This document shows, one piece after another, positions 32,523 to 40,387 of a stretch of 64,000 nt of DNA. The position numbers and the translations under genes were made by a program. The stretch is from assembly GCF_002631205.1 (NCBI RefSeq), contig NZ_PDLO01000004.1:248001-312000 (forward strand). Direction: 5' to 3'. The notes below the pieces were generated by a model that had not been told where the DNA came from, did not search any database, and worked only from the letters and a program-made list of their open reading frames with translations. The stretch is from Neolewinella marina (GTDB lineage: Bacteria > Bacteroidota > Bacteroidia > Chitinophagales > Saprospiraceae). The stretch's first letter is position 1, and each line of letters opens with the position of its first letter.

Positions 32523-34661
32523 ATGGGGTTACAAAAAGCCAAAAATACTATCTTTCAAGTGGTGACCCCCCGTTTCGCATCTGACCGGCCCGTCATCCCC
32601 TGGGCCGCGGCTCCCCTGCTGCTCCCCGCCGCGGCTGTCGGTGGCGGCATCGGGGTGGCGGCGGGCCTGGATTATGGGTTCGCCACCGCCTTCGGAGCCC
32701 TCAGCGTCGGGGCCTGGCTGTTCGCCCTGGCGTTGCACCTGCGGCCCCGCCCCACCCCCCGGCGGGGCACCCTGTCCTCTCTCTTTCTCCTGCTGGCGCT
32801 GTTCGGTTTTGGCGGCTGGTATGCCGCGGAACGACACCCCCTTAACCAGCCTGATCACTTCAGCCACCAGCTCGCCGCCGCCGACCTGGTAACCGGTGAA
32901 GTCACCAGCGTGCGCCCCGGCGCCCGCCGCACGGCCGTGGAAGTGGAGGTCAGTGCCCTGGTGGACGAACAGGGTGCCCGACCGGCCAGCGGCAAACTCC
33001 TGGCCTACGTGACCGGCGGCGATAGCCTGGAGGTCGGTGACCAGCTCCTCCTCTCCGTCTCCCCCGAGCGCATCCCGCCGCCCCTGAACCCCGAGGTATT
33101 CGATTATGGGGCCTATCTGGCCGGCCGTTCGATCTACCACCGCGCCTACGCCGATGCCGGGGAGTGGCTCACCGTGGGGGATGCGCCCCGCCGCTCGCTG
33201 GCCACGCTGGCCGACCGCTCCCGCAACGCGTGGTTCTCCACCCTCACGCCCTACCTGCAAAACGACGACCTGGCCGTGGCCGCTGCCCTCATCATGGGCA
33301 AACGCGACCTGCTGGGCGCCGAAGTGCGCTCGGCCTACGCGGACACCGGGGCCATCCACGTGCTGGCGGTGTCCGGACTGCACGTCGGCATCCTGGCCCT
33401 GATCGTGGTGCAGCTACTGGGGTGGCTTCCCCGCCGGCCGCTGTGGACGGGCCTGCGTACGGTAGTGACCCTGGCGGCGGTCTGGTACTTCGCCCTGGTG
33501 ACCGGCCTGAGTGCCTCGGTACAGCGGGCGGCCCTGATGGTGAGCATCGTGGTGGTGGGCAAGACCCTGAACCGCAACAACAGCATCTTCAACTTGCTGG
33601 CCATCGCCGCGCTGGTCATGCTGCTCATCCAGCCCAAGCAGCTCTTCCAGGTGGGCTTCCAGCTTTCGTTTGCCGCCGTGACGGGGATCGCCCTCTTTGC
33701 CCGCCCCTTATCCCGCCTGCTGTACCTGCCGGGGGTCCTTTCCCGGGGCTGGGACGCCATCAGCGTTTCCACGGCCGCCCAGCTGGGCACCCTGCCGTTC
33801 GCCCTGTATTACTTCGGGCAATTTCCGGTGTACTTCCTGCTCAGTGGCACCCTGGTGATCGTCTTCGCCTACGCCGTGCTGGGCCTAGGGCTGCTCCACG
33901 GCCTGCTGGCGATGGTGGGGGTGGGCGGCGCGGGACTGTGGCTCACCGGCAGCCTATTACAGCTGGTGGTGGGGCTGCAGAACGCCTTCATCTTCTTCTG
34001 CCAGCAGCTGCCGGGGGCGACCCTGCGGCTTACCGACTTCAGCCTGGTTTCGGCGGTCGGGCTGCTGCTGCTCATCGCCTGCGGGGCTTACCTGGCCTTC
34101 CGCCCCAGCCACCGGGCGCGTTGGGTGGCCCTGGGCCTGGGCGGGACACTGGGGTTGTGCTGGTTGCTCGGGCCGGTGGTGTGGCCTGCCCCACCCCAGT
34201 TTACCGTCTACCACTTGCCGCGGACTACCCTCATCGACGTATTCGACGGGCGTTCGGGGCTGGCGATTGGTGATACGGTGGAGGAGGGGCAGCTCGATTA
34301 CCAGGTGGCTCCGTTGCGGCGCAAGCTGGGGGTGGAATTCACCGCTCCCCTACCCTTCGCCGCGGACACTTCCCGGCGGGGGGCGGCCATCGCCTATCCC
34401 CTGCTCCGGCTCCTGGACTGGCGAGTGCTCGTGCTGGACGGGGAGTGGCCGGCCTACCCCGACACGGCGCAGTGGCCGGCGGCGGACCTGCTGCTGGTGC
34501 GCAACGGCTACCGCCCCCACCCGCTGCCGCGGGCGCTGGCGACCGCGCCAATCGTCGTGGATGGTTCCAATGCGCCCTACCGGGCCCGTGACTGGCGGCG
34601 GGACTACCCTGCCGCCCACCTGACGGCGGAAGAAGGGGCCTACCGCTACCGGAGGCGGTGA
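32523..34661 (+). CDS. comEC: ComEC/Rec2-family competence/DNA-uptake membrane protein
   Basis: 712 residues from ATG 32523, only 6 bases from the divergent tolC start; in-frame GTG codons at 32559 and 32562 give a start just before the first membrane helix and leave more room for promoters. DUF4131-type N-terminal region with two helices and an OB-like soluble part to about residue 230, then the competence domain (AYADTGAIHVLAVSGLHVGILALIV) with about ten helices. The C-terminal 170 residues are soluble and lack the metallo-beta-lactamase HxHxDH motif found in longer ComEC proteins. Transports single-stranded DNA across the inner membrane in known systems. Confidence 0.9.
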   Translation: MGLQKAKNTIFQVVTPRFASDRPVIPWAAAPLLLPAAAVGGGIGVAAGLDYGFATAFGALSVGAWLFALALHLRPRPTPRRGTLSSLFLLLALFGFGGWYAAERHPLNQPDHFSHQLAAADLVTGEVTSVRPGARRTAVEVEVSALVDEQGARPASGKLLAYVTGGDSLEVGDQLLLSVSPERIPPPLNPEVFDYGAYLAGRSIYHRAYADAGEWLTVGDAPRRSLATLADRSRNAWFSTLTPYLQNDDLAVAAALIMGKRDLLGAEVRSAYADTGAIHVLAVSGLHVGILALIVVQLLGWLPRRPLWTGLRTVVTLAAVWYFALVTGLSASVQRAALMVSIVVVGKTLNRNNSIFNLLAIAALVMLLIQPKQLFQVGFQLSFAAVTGIALFARPLSRLLYLPGVLSRGWDAISVSTAAQLGTLPFALYYFGQFPVYFLLSGTLVIVFAYAVLGLGLLHGLLAMVGVGGAGLWLTGSLLQLVVGLQNAFIFFCQQLPGATLRLTDFSLVSAVGLLLLIACGAYLAFRPSHRARWVALGLGGTLGLCWLLGPVVWPAPPQFTVYHLPRTTLIDVFDGRSGLAIGDTVEEGQLDYQVAPLRRKLGVEFTAPLPFAADTSRRGAAIAYPLLRLLDWRVLVLDGEWPAYPDTAQWPAADLLLVRNGYRPHPLPRALATAPIVVDGSNAPYRARDWRRDYPAAHLTAEEGAYRYRRR

Positions 34662-34668
34662 GCCTCGT

Positions 34669-35232
34669 CTAGAGGGTCATTACTTCACGCTCCTTATTCT
34701 CGACGATCTCCTCGATCTTTTTGATGAAGCTGTCGGTCCAGCCCTGCACCTTCTCTTCCATGCGCTTGCCGGCGTCCTCGGGGTAGCCGTTCTTGACTTC
34801 CTTGCGGATGCTGTCCATGGCGTCGCGGCGGGCGTTCCGGATGGAGATCTTGGCTTCTTCCCCTTCCGACTTCACCACCTTGGCCAGCTGGCGGCGGCGC
34901 TCCTCGGTCAGGGGCGGAATGTTGATGCGGATCAGCTGACCGTCGTTCTGGGGCGTCACGCCGAGGTTGGCCTCGAAGATGGCCTTCTCGATGTTGGGCA
35001 GGTTCGACTTGTCGAAGGGCTGGATGGTGAGGGTGCGGGAGTCGGCGGCGCTGATGTTGGCCGTCTGGTTGATGGGGGTGGGTGCCCCGTAGTAGGAGAC
35101 CATGATGCCGTGGAGCATGGCGGGGCTGGCTTTGCCGGTGCGGACTTTTACGAGTTCGCGCTCCAGGTGGTCAACACCTTCTTCCATGAGCATCTTCGTT
35201 TCTTCCAGCTGGTCGCTTAACAGGTCTTCCAT
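34669..35232 (-). CDS. frr: ribosome recycling factor
   Basis: 187 residues, the family length, from ATG 35232 (MEDLLSDQLEETKMLMEEGVDHLE). Conserved RTGKASPAMLHGIMVSYYGAPTPINQ and the SIRNARRDAMDSIRKE block are present. With EF-G it splits post-termination ribosomes. It converges with comEC, 7 bases apart. Its own promoter box lies in the 47-bp gap after the zinc-peptidase gene. Confidence 0.97.
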   Translation of the reverse strand: MEDLLSDQLEETKMLMEEGVDHLERELVKVRTGKASPAMLHGIMVSYYGAPTPINQTANISAADSRTLTIQPFDKSNLPNIEKAIFEANLGVTPQNDGQLIRINIPPLTEERRRQLAKVVKSEGEEAKISIRNARRDAMDSIRKEVKNGYPEDAGKRMEEKVQGWTDSFIKKIEEIVENKEREVMTL

Positions 35233-35251
35233 TGTTGAGGTATAGTTTTTG

Positions 35252-35259
35252 CAAAAGTA
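35252..35259 (-). promoter_or_regulatory. putative -7 element (TACTTTTG) of frr
   Basis: Minus-strand TACTTTTG is a full match to TAnnTTTG. It ends 19 bases before the frr ATG, predicting a 5' leader of about 14 bases. The -33 TTTG box is weak. Confidence 0.5.
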
Positions 35260-35279
35260 AGGAATCGGGCTTACCGAAA

Positions 35280-35981
35280 TCAGTCGCGGCGCCCCATGTA
35301 CCGCAGAATGAGCCAGAAGAGGATGGCCAGGGCCGAAAGCGCCGCCACCACGTAGGTCATGGCGGCCCACCACAGGGCGTCCTTGGCCCCTTCCTGGAGG
35401 CGGCCGGTAGCCGTACCGCTGCTTTCCAGCCACGCCAGGGCGCGGTTGCTGGCGTCAAACTCAACCGGCAAGGTAAGTACGCTGAACAGGGCCGTCACCC
35501 CGAACACCCCGATGGTAACCAGCAGGAGGGTTTCCCCGAACCCGCCGGCGATACCGGCCACGGCCAGCATCAGCAGTATGCTCTGCAGGCGGGAGGCGAT
35601 CTGTACCGCGGGCACCATCTTGCTGCGAAACTGCAGCCAGGCGTAGCCCCGGGCGTGCTGGACGGCGTGGCCGCATTCGTGGCTCGCCACCGCGGCGGCG
35701 GCCACGCTGCGCCCCTCGTAGACCTCGGGGCTGAGGCTCACGGTCTTCGTAGCCGGGTTGTAGTGGTCGGTGAGCATGCCCTGGCCGGCCACGATCTTGA
35801 CGTCGTGGATGTCGTAGTGGTCCAGCATCCGGCGGGCCACCTGGGCGCCGCTCAGGCCACTGGGCATGGGTACCTGGCTGTAATGGTTGAACTTGCTTTT
35901 CAGCCGGTTGCTGACCAGTCCGCCGATGGCGGCGAAGACCAGGGTGATGATGATGTAGATGCCGTATCCGCCGGTGAGCAT
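35280..35981 (-). CDS. membrane-bound zinc metallopeptidase (YugP / Zn_peptidase_2 family)
   Basis: 233 residues. An N-terminal membrane helix (YIIITLVFAAIGGLV), the soluble catalytic part with H101-E102-C103-G104-H105 as zinc site, and three C-terminal helices. SLSPEVYEGRSVAAAAVASHECGHAVQHA is the diagnostic block. Family members are poorly studied inner-membrane proteases. It lies between serS and frr on the same strand. Confidence 0.92.
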   Translation of the reverse strand: MLTGGYGIYIIITLVFAAIGGLVSNRLKSKFNHYSQVPMPSGLSGAQVARRMLDHYDIHDVKIVAGQGMLTDHYNPATKTVSLSPEVYEGRSVAAAAVASHECGHAVQHARGYAWLQFRSKMVPAVQIASRLQSILLMLAVAGIAGGFGETLLLVTIGVFGVTALFSVLTLPVEFDASNRALAWLESSGTATGRLQEGAKDALWWAAMTYVVAALSALAILFWLILRYMGRRD

Positions 35982-35996
35982 GGTCGTTTAGCTTGG

Positions 35997-37277
35997 TTAA
36001 CCGACCGGGGTGAGCCGGTCCTTGCCGAAGTAGCCGTGCAGCACTTCGGGTAATAGAATCCCGTCGGCGGATTGGTTGTTCTCCAGCAGGGCCGCAATGA
36101 TGCGCGGCAGGGCCAGGGCGCTGCCGTTGAGGGTGTGCAGCAGCTCGGTGCCGCGCTCGGTGCGGTAGCGCAGCTTGAGGCGGTTGCTCTGGTAGGTTTC
36201 GAAGTTGGAGACCGAGCTCACTTCGAGCCAGCGTTCCTGGGCCGCGCTCCACACCTCGAAGTCGTAGGTCATGGCCGAGGTGAAGCCCATATCACCGCCG
36301 CAGAGGCGCAGGATGCGGAAGGGCAGTTGGAGTTCCTTCAGCAGGCCGGCTACGTGCTCCACCATCTCGTCCAGCTTGGTATAGCTCTCTTCGGGGCGGG
36401 CCAGCTGCACGATCTCCACCTTGTCGAACTGGTGGACGCGGTTGAGGCCCCGCACGTGGGCGCCGTAGCTGCCGGCTTCCCGGCGGAAGCAGGGGGTGTA
36501 GCCCGTCAGGCGGATGGGCAGTTGGTCGGCGTCGAGCAATTCCCCACGGTAAAGGTTGGTGAGGGGTACCTCGGCGGTGGGGATCAGGTAGAGGTCGTCG
36601 GCGGAGACGTAGTACATCTGCCCCTCCTTGTCGGGCAGCTGCCCCGTGGCGCGGGCGGTGTCTTCGTTCACCAGCAGGGGCGGGGCGTATTCGGTGTAGC
36701 CGGCGCTGCTGTTCCGGTCGAGGAAGTAGTTGACAAGCGCGCGCTGCAGGCGGGCACCCTGACCGGTGAAGACGGGGAAGCCACTGCCCGTCGTCCGCAC
36801 GCCCAGCTCCAGGTCGAAGATGCCGTAGGTGGTGGCCAGCTCCCAGTGGGGGTGGGCCCCTTCGCCGAGGGTGGGCAGCTCCCCTTCGTGGGCGCGGTAC
36901 ACCTCGTTGTCCTCCGCGCTGCGGCCGGCCGGCACCCGCTCGTGGGGTACGTTCGGCAGCTGCAGCAGCTCCTCCTCCAGTTGGCTGACGGCCTGCTCGA
37001 GCTCCTCCTCCAGGGGGCCGGTCTGCTCCTTGATCTCGTTCACCCGCTGCCGCTTCTCGTTGGCCTCGTCCTTGCGACCGCTCTTGAACAGCTCGCCGAT
37101 CGATTTCGACAGGCTGTTGCGCTCGGCCAGGAGGTTGTCCAGCCGCGACTGCAGTTCCTTGCGGCGGTCGTCCAGGGCAACCACGCGGTCGACGCTCTCC
37201 GCGGCGTCGAGGTTGCGTTTGTTCAGTCCCGCAAGGACGCGCTGGCGCTCGTCGCGCAGGGTGGATACGAGTAGCAT
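35997..37277 (-). CDS. serS: serine-tRNA ligase
   Basis: 426 residues. N-terminal coiled-coil arm (residues about 25-110, rich in Glu, Arg, Leu) that binds the tRNA-Ser long arm, then the class II catalytic core with motif 2 (CFRREAGSYG) and motif 3 (LNGSALALPRIIAALLENNQ). Charges tRNA-Ser in the cytoplasm. A TACCTTTG box precedes it. Followed after 15 bases by the zinc-peptidase gene. Confidence 0.97.
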   Translation of the reverse strand: MLLVSTLRDERQRVLAGLNKRNLDAAESVDRVVALDDRRKELQSRLDNLLAERNSLSKSIGELFKSGRKDEANEKRQRVNEIKEQTGPLEEELEQAVSQLEEELLQLPNVPHERVPAGRSAEDNEVYRAHEGELPTLGEGAHPHWELATTYGIFDLELGVRTTGSGFPVFTGQGARLQRALVNYFLDRNSSAGYTEYAPPLLVNEDTARATGQLPDKEGQMYYVSADDLYLIPTAEVPLTNLYRGELLDADQLPIRLTGYTPCFRREAGSYGAHVRGLNRVHQFDKVEIVQLARPEESYTKLDEMVEHVAGLLKELQLPFRILRLCGGDMGFTSAMTYDFEVWSAAQERWLEVSSVSNFETYQSNRLKLRYRTERGTELLHTLNGSALALPRIIAALLENNQSADGILLPEVLHGYFGKDRLTPVG

Positions 37278-37299
37278 AGAAGGTATCTTTTGTGAGGGT

Positions 37300-37307
37300 C
37301 AAAGGTA
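37300..37307 (-). promoter_or_regulatory. putative -7 element (TACCTTTG) of serS
   Basis: Minus-strand TACCTTTG matches TAnnTTTG fully and ends 22 bases before the serS ATG at 37277. Confidence 0.5.
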
Positions 37308-37432
37308 ATTAACGTGGCCCGACATCCATCGGCCCGCGTTCCGGGGTGGAAGGAGTAAACCTTTATGTACCGCCGGTTGTATTAAGTTGCGAATCTATTA
37401 CCGCCTTTCGTACGCAATTCGAAATTTGGTCG

Positions 37433-37440
37433 TAGGTTTG
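37433..37440 (+). promoter_or_regulatory. putative -7 element (TAGGTTTG) of rho
   Basis: TAGGTTTG matches TAnnTTTG fully. It would start an mRNA near 37446 with a leader of about 165 bases; long leaders are usual for rho because the protein terminates its own transcript. The -33 box is not convincing. Confidence 0.4.
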
Positions 37441-37610
37441 CGCGGCAAGCGATTCCGCGCGCTGACCTTGGTAGTGGCATTTCTGCCCTCCCCCGCCGGT
37501 CAACCTTCACATTTTCCGACACTCTGGCCCTCTGTTCACGCTTCCGTTCGGGAAGCCGGCCCGCAACAATCGGTTTCCACCAATTTCCCCTTTACGTACC
37601 ATACCTATAG

Positions 37611-39578
37611 ATGTTTAGCATAGCGCAATTACAGGGCATGCTGGTCCCCGAACTCCGGGACTACGCCGAGAAACTAGGCCTTAAATCCTACAAGAGACTC
37701 AACAAGCAGGACCTCATCCTGAGCCTGCTCGAGCAGCAGGCCGTCAAGGGGACCGGGGCCGCCAGCGAGCCGCCCGCCGCCTCCGACACCGACCGTGTAC
37801 CCAACCGCCGCGCCGCCGCCGCAGCCGCCGCCGCCCGCGACAACAGCAACGACGACGACAGCGACTCCGACCAGGAAGAAAAATCCGGCCGCAGCCGCGG
37901 ACGCCGCAGCAACCGCTCCTCCGACGGCAACGACGAGCCCAAGCGCCCCGCCCGGGGCCGCGGCGGACGCTCCTCCGGCAACAACAACGGCACCGATAAG
38001 GAAGACAAGGACGACAGCAAGGACGACGAAAAGTCCGGCGGCCGTACCCGCCAGCGCGGACGCCGCAGCGTACGCGAGGAATCCAAGCAAAAGGACGACT
38101 CCAACCGGGGACGTGGTGGCAACAAACCCGATAACCGCGACGACGCCAAGGACAAGGGCGACGATAACCGCGGCGGACGCGGGCGCGGCCGGGGCAACGA
38201 CAGCGACGACGAAGGGGGCAACAGCGATCAGCAGCAACGCTACGACCGCTACGAACGCCGTGGCCGTACCGAAGAGCGCGACGACAACCGCGGTGGCGGA
38301 CGGAATGAACGCAACGAACGCGGCAACCGCGGCGGTAACCGCAACGACAGCAACGAACGCAGCGGCGGCAACGAAAACCGCGGCAACCGCAGCGACTCCG
38401 GCCAGGAGAACCGGGGCCGCGGAGGCGACAACCGCCGCAACCAGCCCGAATTCAAACTCGACGGCATCATCAGCGCCACCGGCATCCTGGAAATGATGCC
38501 CGACGGCTACGGCTTCATGCGCTCGCCCGACTACAACTACATGACCAGCCCGGATGACGTCTACGTCAGCCAGCAGCAGATCAAGTCCTACGGACTCCGC
38601 ACCGGCGACACCCTGCGCGGACCGGTCAAGCCCCCCAAGGAAGGCGAGAAGTACTTCGCCCTGCTCGACGTGGAGAAGATCAACGGCTTCGACCCGAAGG
38701 ACGTGCGCGACCGCGTACCCTTCGACTACCTCACGGCCCAGTTCCCCACCGAGAAGTTCACCCTCTCCGGCTCCGTCGGCGGTCGCGACTACGGCATGCG
38801 CCTGGTCGACCTCTTCGCGCCCATCGGCAAGGGACAGCGTGGCCTCATCGTCGCCCAGCCCAAATCCGGTAAGACCTTCCTGCTCAAAGACGTGGCCAAC
38901 GCCATCGCCAAGAACCACCCCGAAACCTACCTCATCGTGCTGCTCGTCGACGAGCGCCCGGAGGAAGTAACGGACATGAAGCGCAGCGTGAAGGCCGAGG
39001 TTATCAGCTCCACCTTCGACGAGCCCGCCGAAAACCACGTCCGCGTGGCCAACGTCGTCCTCGAGAAGTCGAAGCGCCTGGTAGAAAGCGGCCACGACGT
39101 CTGCATCCTGCTCGACTCCATCACCCGCCTGGCCCGCGCCTACAACACCGTACAGCCCAGCAGCGGCAAGGTGCTCTCGGGTGGTGTGGAAGCCAACGCC
39201 CTGCAGAAGCCCAAGAAGTTCTTCGGCGCCGCCCGTAACATCGACGGCGGCGGATCGCTGACCATCCTGGCTACCGCCCTCATCGACACCGGCTCCAAAA
39301 TGGACCAGGTCATCTTCGAGGAGTTCAAGGGTACCGGCAACATGGAACTGCAGCTCGACCGCCAGCTGGCCAACAAGCGCATGTACCCCAGCATCGACTT
39401 CACCCGCTCCAGCACCCGCCGCGACGACCTCCTGCTCGATCGCGACGTACTCCAGCGGATGTTCATCCTACGCAACCACCTGGCCGACATGAAGCCCGAG
39501 GAAGCCTTCCAGTTCCTCATGCGCCACATGAAGAATACTACCAGCAACGAGGAATTCCTGGCTACCATGAACTCCTAG
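37611..39578 (+). CDS. rho: transcription termination factor Rho with long disordered insertion
   Basis: 655 residues against about 420 in E. coli. Residues 1-45 are the Rho N-terminal helical domain ([19 protein letters not shown]). Residues about 46-279 are an Arg/Gly/Asn/Asp-rich low-complexity insertion with RG and GRG repeats. From about 280 the canonical protein resumes: RNA-binding cold-shock-like domain ([15 protein letters not shown]), Walker A PKSGKT (417-422), Walker [18 protein letters not shown]-loop and R-loop regions, to the usual C terminus. Such insertions are known in Bacteroidota and Actinobacteria Rho and can promote RNA binding and condensate formation. A hairpin terminator follows. 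Confidence 0.96.
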   Translation: MFSIAQLQGMLVPELRDYAEKLGLKSYKRLNKQDLILSLLEQQAVKGTGAASEPPAASDTDRVPNRRAAAAAAAARDNSNDDDSDSDQEEKSGRSRGRRSNRSSDGNDEPKRPARGRGGRSSGNNNGTDKEDKDDSKDDEKSGGRTRQRGRRSVREESKQKDDSNRGRGGNKPDNRDDAKDKGDDNRGGRGRGRGNDSDDEGGNSDQQQRYDRYERRGRTEERDDNRGGGRNERNERGNRGGNRNDSNERSGGNENRGNRSDSGQENRGRGGDNRRNQPEFKLDGIISATGILEMMPDGYGFMRSPDYNYMTSPDDVYVSQQQIKSYGLRTGDTLRGPVKPPKEGEKYFALLDVEKINGFDPKDVRDRVPFDYLTAQFPTEKFTLSGSVGGRDYGMRLVDLFAPIGKGQRGLIVAQPKSGKTFLLKDVANAIAKNHPETYLIVLLVDERPEEVTDMKRSVKAEVISSTFDEPAENHVRVANVVLEKSKRLVESGHDVCILLDSITRLARAYNTVQPSSGKVLSGGVEANALQKPKKFFGAARNIDGGGSLTILATALIDTGSKMDQVIFEEFKGTGNMELQLDRQLANKRMYPSIDFTRSSTRRDDLLLDRDVLQRMFILRNHLADMKPEEAFQFLMRHMKNTTSNEEFLATMNS

Positions 39579-39603
39579 CCGGCGCTAATTTCACGGCCCA
39601 CCG

Positions 39604-39661
39604 AACGGGGGATCCGGGTGGTCGTCTGCAAAGACGGGCTTCCGGTTCCCCCGTTTTTTTT
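39604..39661 (+). terminator. Rho-independent terminator after rho
   Basis: AACGGGGGATCCGG and CCGGTTCCCCCGTT form a 14-bp stem with one A-T/T mismatch, a 24-base internal loop region containing a small GTCTGCAAAGAC hairpin, and a run of eight T. Confidence 0.85.
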
Positions 39662-39713
39662 AGGGTGGCACCTTCCCACTTAGTATTTCGTCCTTCAACC
39701 TTCGTACTTCCCC

Positions 39714-40355
39714 ATGACCACCGTACACACCCTGACCCAGAACCCCGTCCAGGAAAATACCTACCTCGTCTACGACAACGACACCAAGGAGGCCATCATC
39801 TTCGATCCGGGGGCCTTCACCCCGGCCGAGGAAAAGGAATTAACCGCCACCATCGACCGGCTGGGCCTGCGGCCCGTCAAGCTGATCAACACCCACTGCC
39901 ACTTTGATCACGTTTTCGGTAATGCTTACGTGGTCGGCAAGTACGGACTCCAACTGGGCATCCACCCTCTCGAGCAACCCATTCTGGAATCCGCCCCGAT
40001 GATCGTCCAGGCCTACGGCATGCCGCCGATGACGCCCTCCCCCGCCCCGGACTACTTCATCCACGAAGGGGAAACCGTCACCCTGGGGTCGGCCACCTTC
40101 GAGGTGCTCTTCTGCCCCGGCCACTCCCCCGGCAGCATCTGCTTCTACAACCGCCAGGAAGACTACATCATCGCCGGCGACGTCCTTTTCCGCCGCTCCA
40201 TCGGCCGCACCGACCTCCCCATGGGCGACCACGATACCCTCATCGGCTCCATCCTCACCAAACTCATGCCCCTGCCGGACGATACGGTGGTCTACCCCGG
40301 CCACGGCCCCACCACCACCATCGGCGAGGAACGGCGGGAAAACCCCTTCCTGTAG
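39714..40355 (+). CDS. MBL-fold metallo-hydrolase (glyoxalase II-like)
   Basis: 213 residues. Zinc motif T-H-C-H-F-D-H near residues 61-67, then FCPGHSPGSICF, AGDVLFRRSIGRTDLP and the terminal VYPGHGPTTTIGEERREN block, which together mark the glyoxalase II-like subgroup found across Bacteroidota. Likely a thioester or glutathione-type hydrolase in the cytoplasm; the substrate is not evident. AACCAG-type microrepeats fill the 32 bases to the convergent helicase gene. Confidence 0.9.
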   Translation: MTTVHTLTQNPVQENTYLVYDNDTKEAIIFDPGAFTPAEEKELTATIDRLGLRPVKLINTHCHFDHVFGNAYVVGKYGLQLGIHPLEQPILESAPMIVQAYGMPPMTPSPAPDYFIHEGETVTLGSATFEVLFCPGHSPGSICFYNRQEDYIIAGDVLFRRSIGRTDLPMGDHDTLIGSILTKLMPLPDDTVVYPGHGPTTTIGEERRENPFL

Positions 40356-40387
40356 AAACCAGCAACCAGTAACCAGAAACCAGCCCC
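40356..40387. repeat. AACCAG microrepeat between convergent stop codons
   Basis: Five near-copies of AACCAG (AAACCAGCAACCAGTAACC...) occupy the whole gap between the metallo-hydrolase stop and the helicase-nuclease stop. The same words dominate 13620-14260. Confidence 0.7.

Larger units (their letters stand above)
37278..37610. other. divergent promoter region between serS and rho
   Basis: 333 bases without a gene. It holds the -7 box for serS (37300-37307) and a candidate -7 box for rho (37433-37440). From the latter to the rho ATG is about 165 bases of untranslated leader. A short frame beginning at 37387 runs through the region but does not resemble a protein and overlaps the rho start out of phase. 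Confidence 0.6.

Noticed and set aside
37387-37623. A 78-codon frame before rho
   Set aside because: Lies in the putative rho leader, has no recognisable features and overlaps the rho start in another phase.
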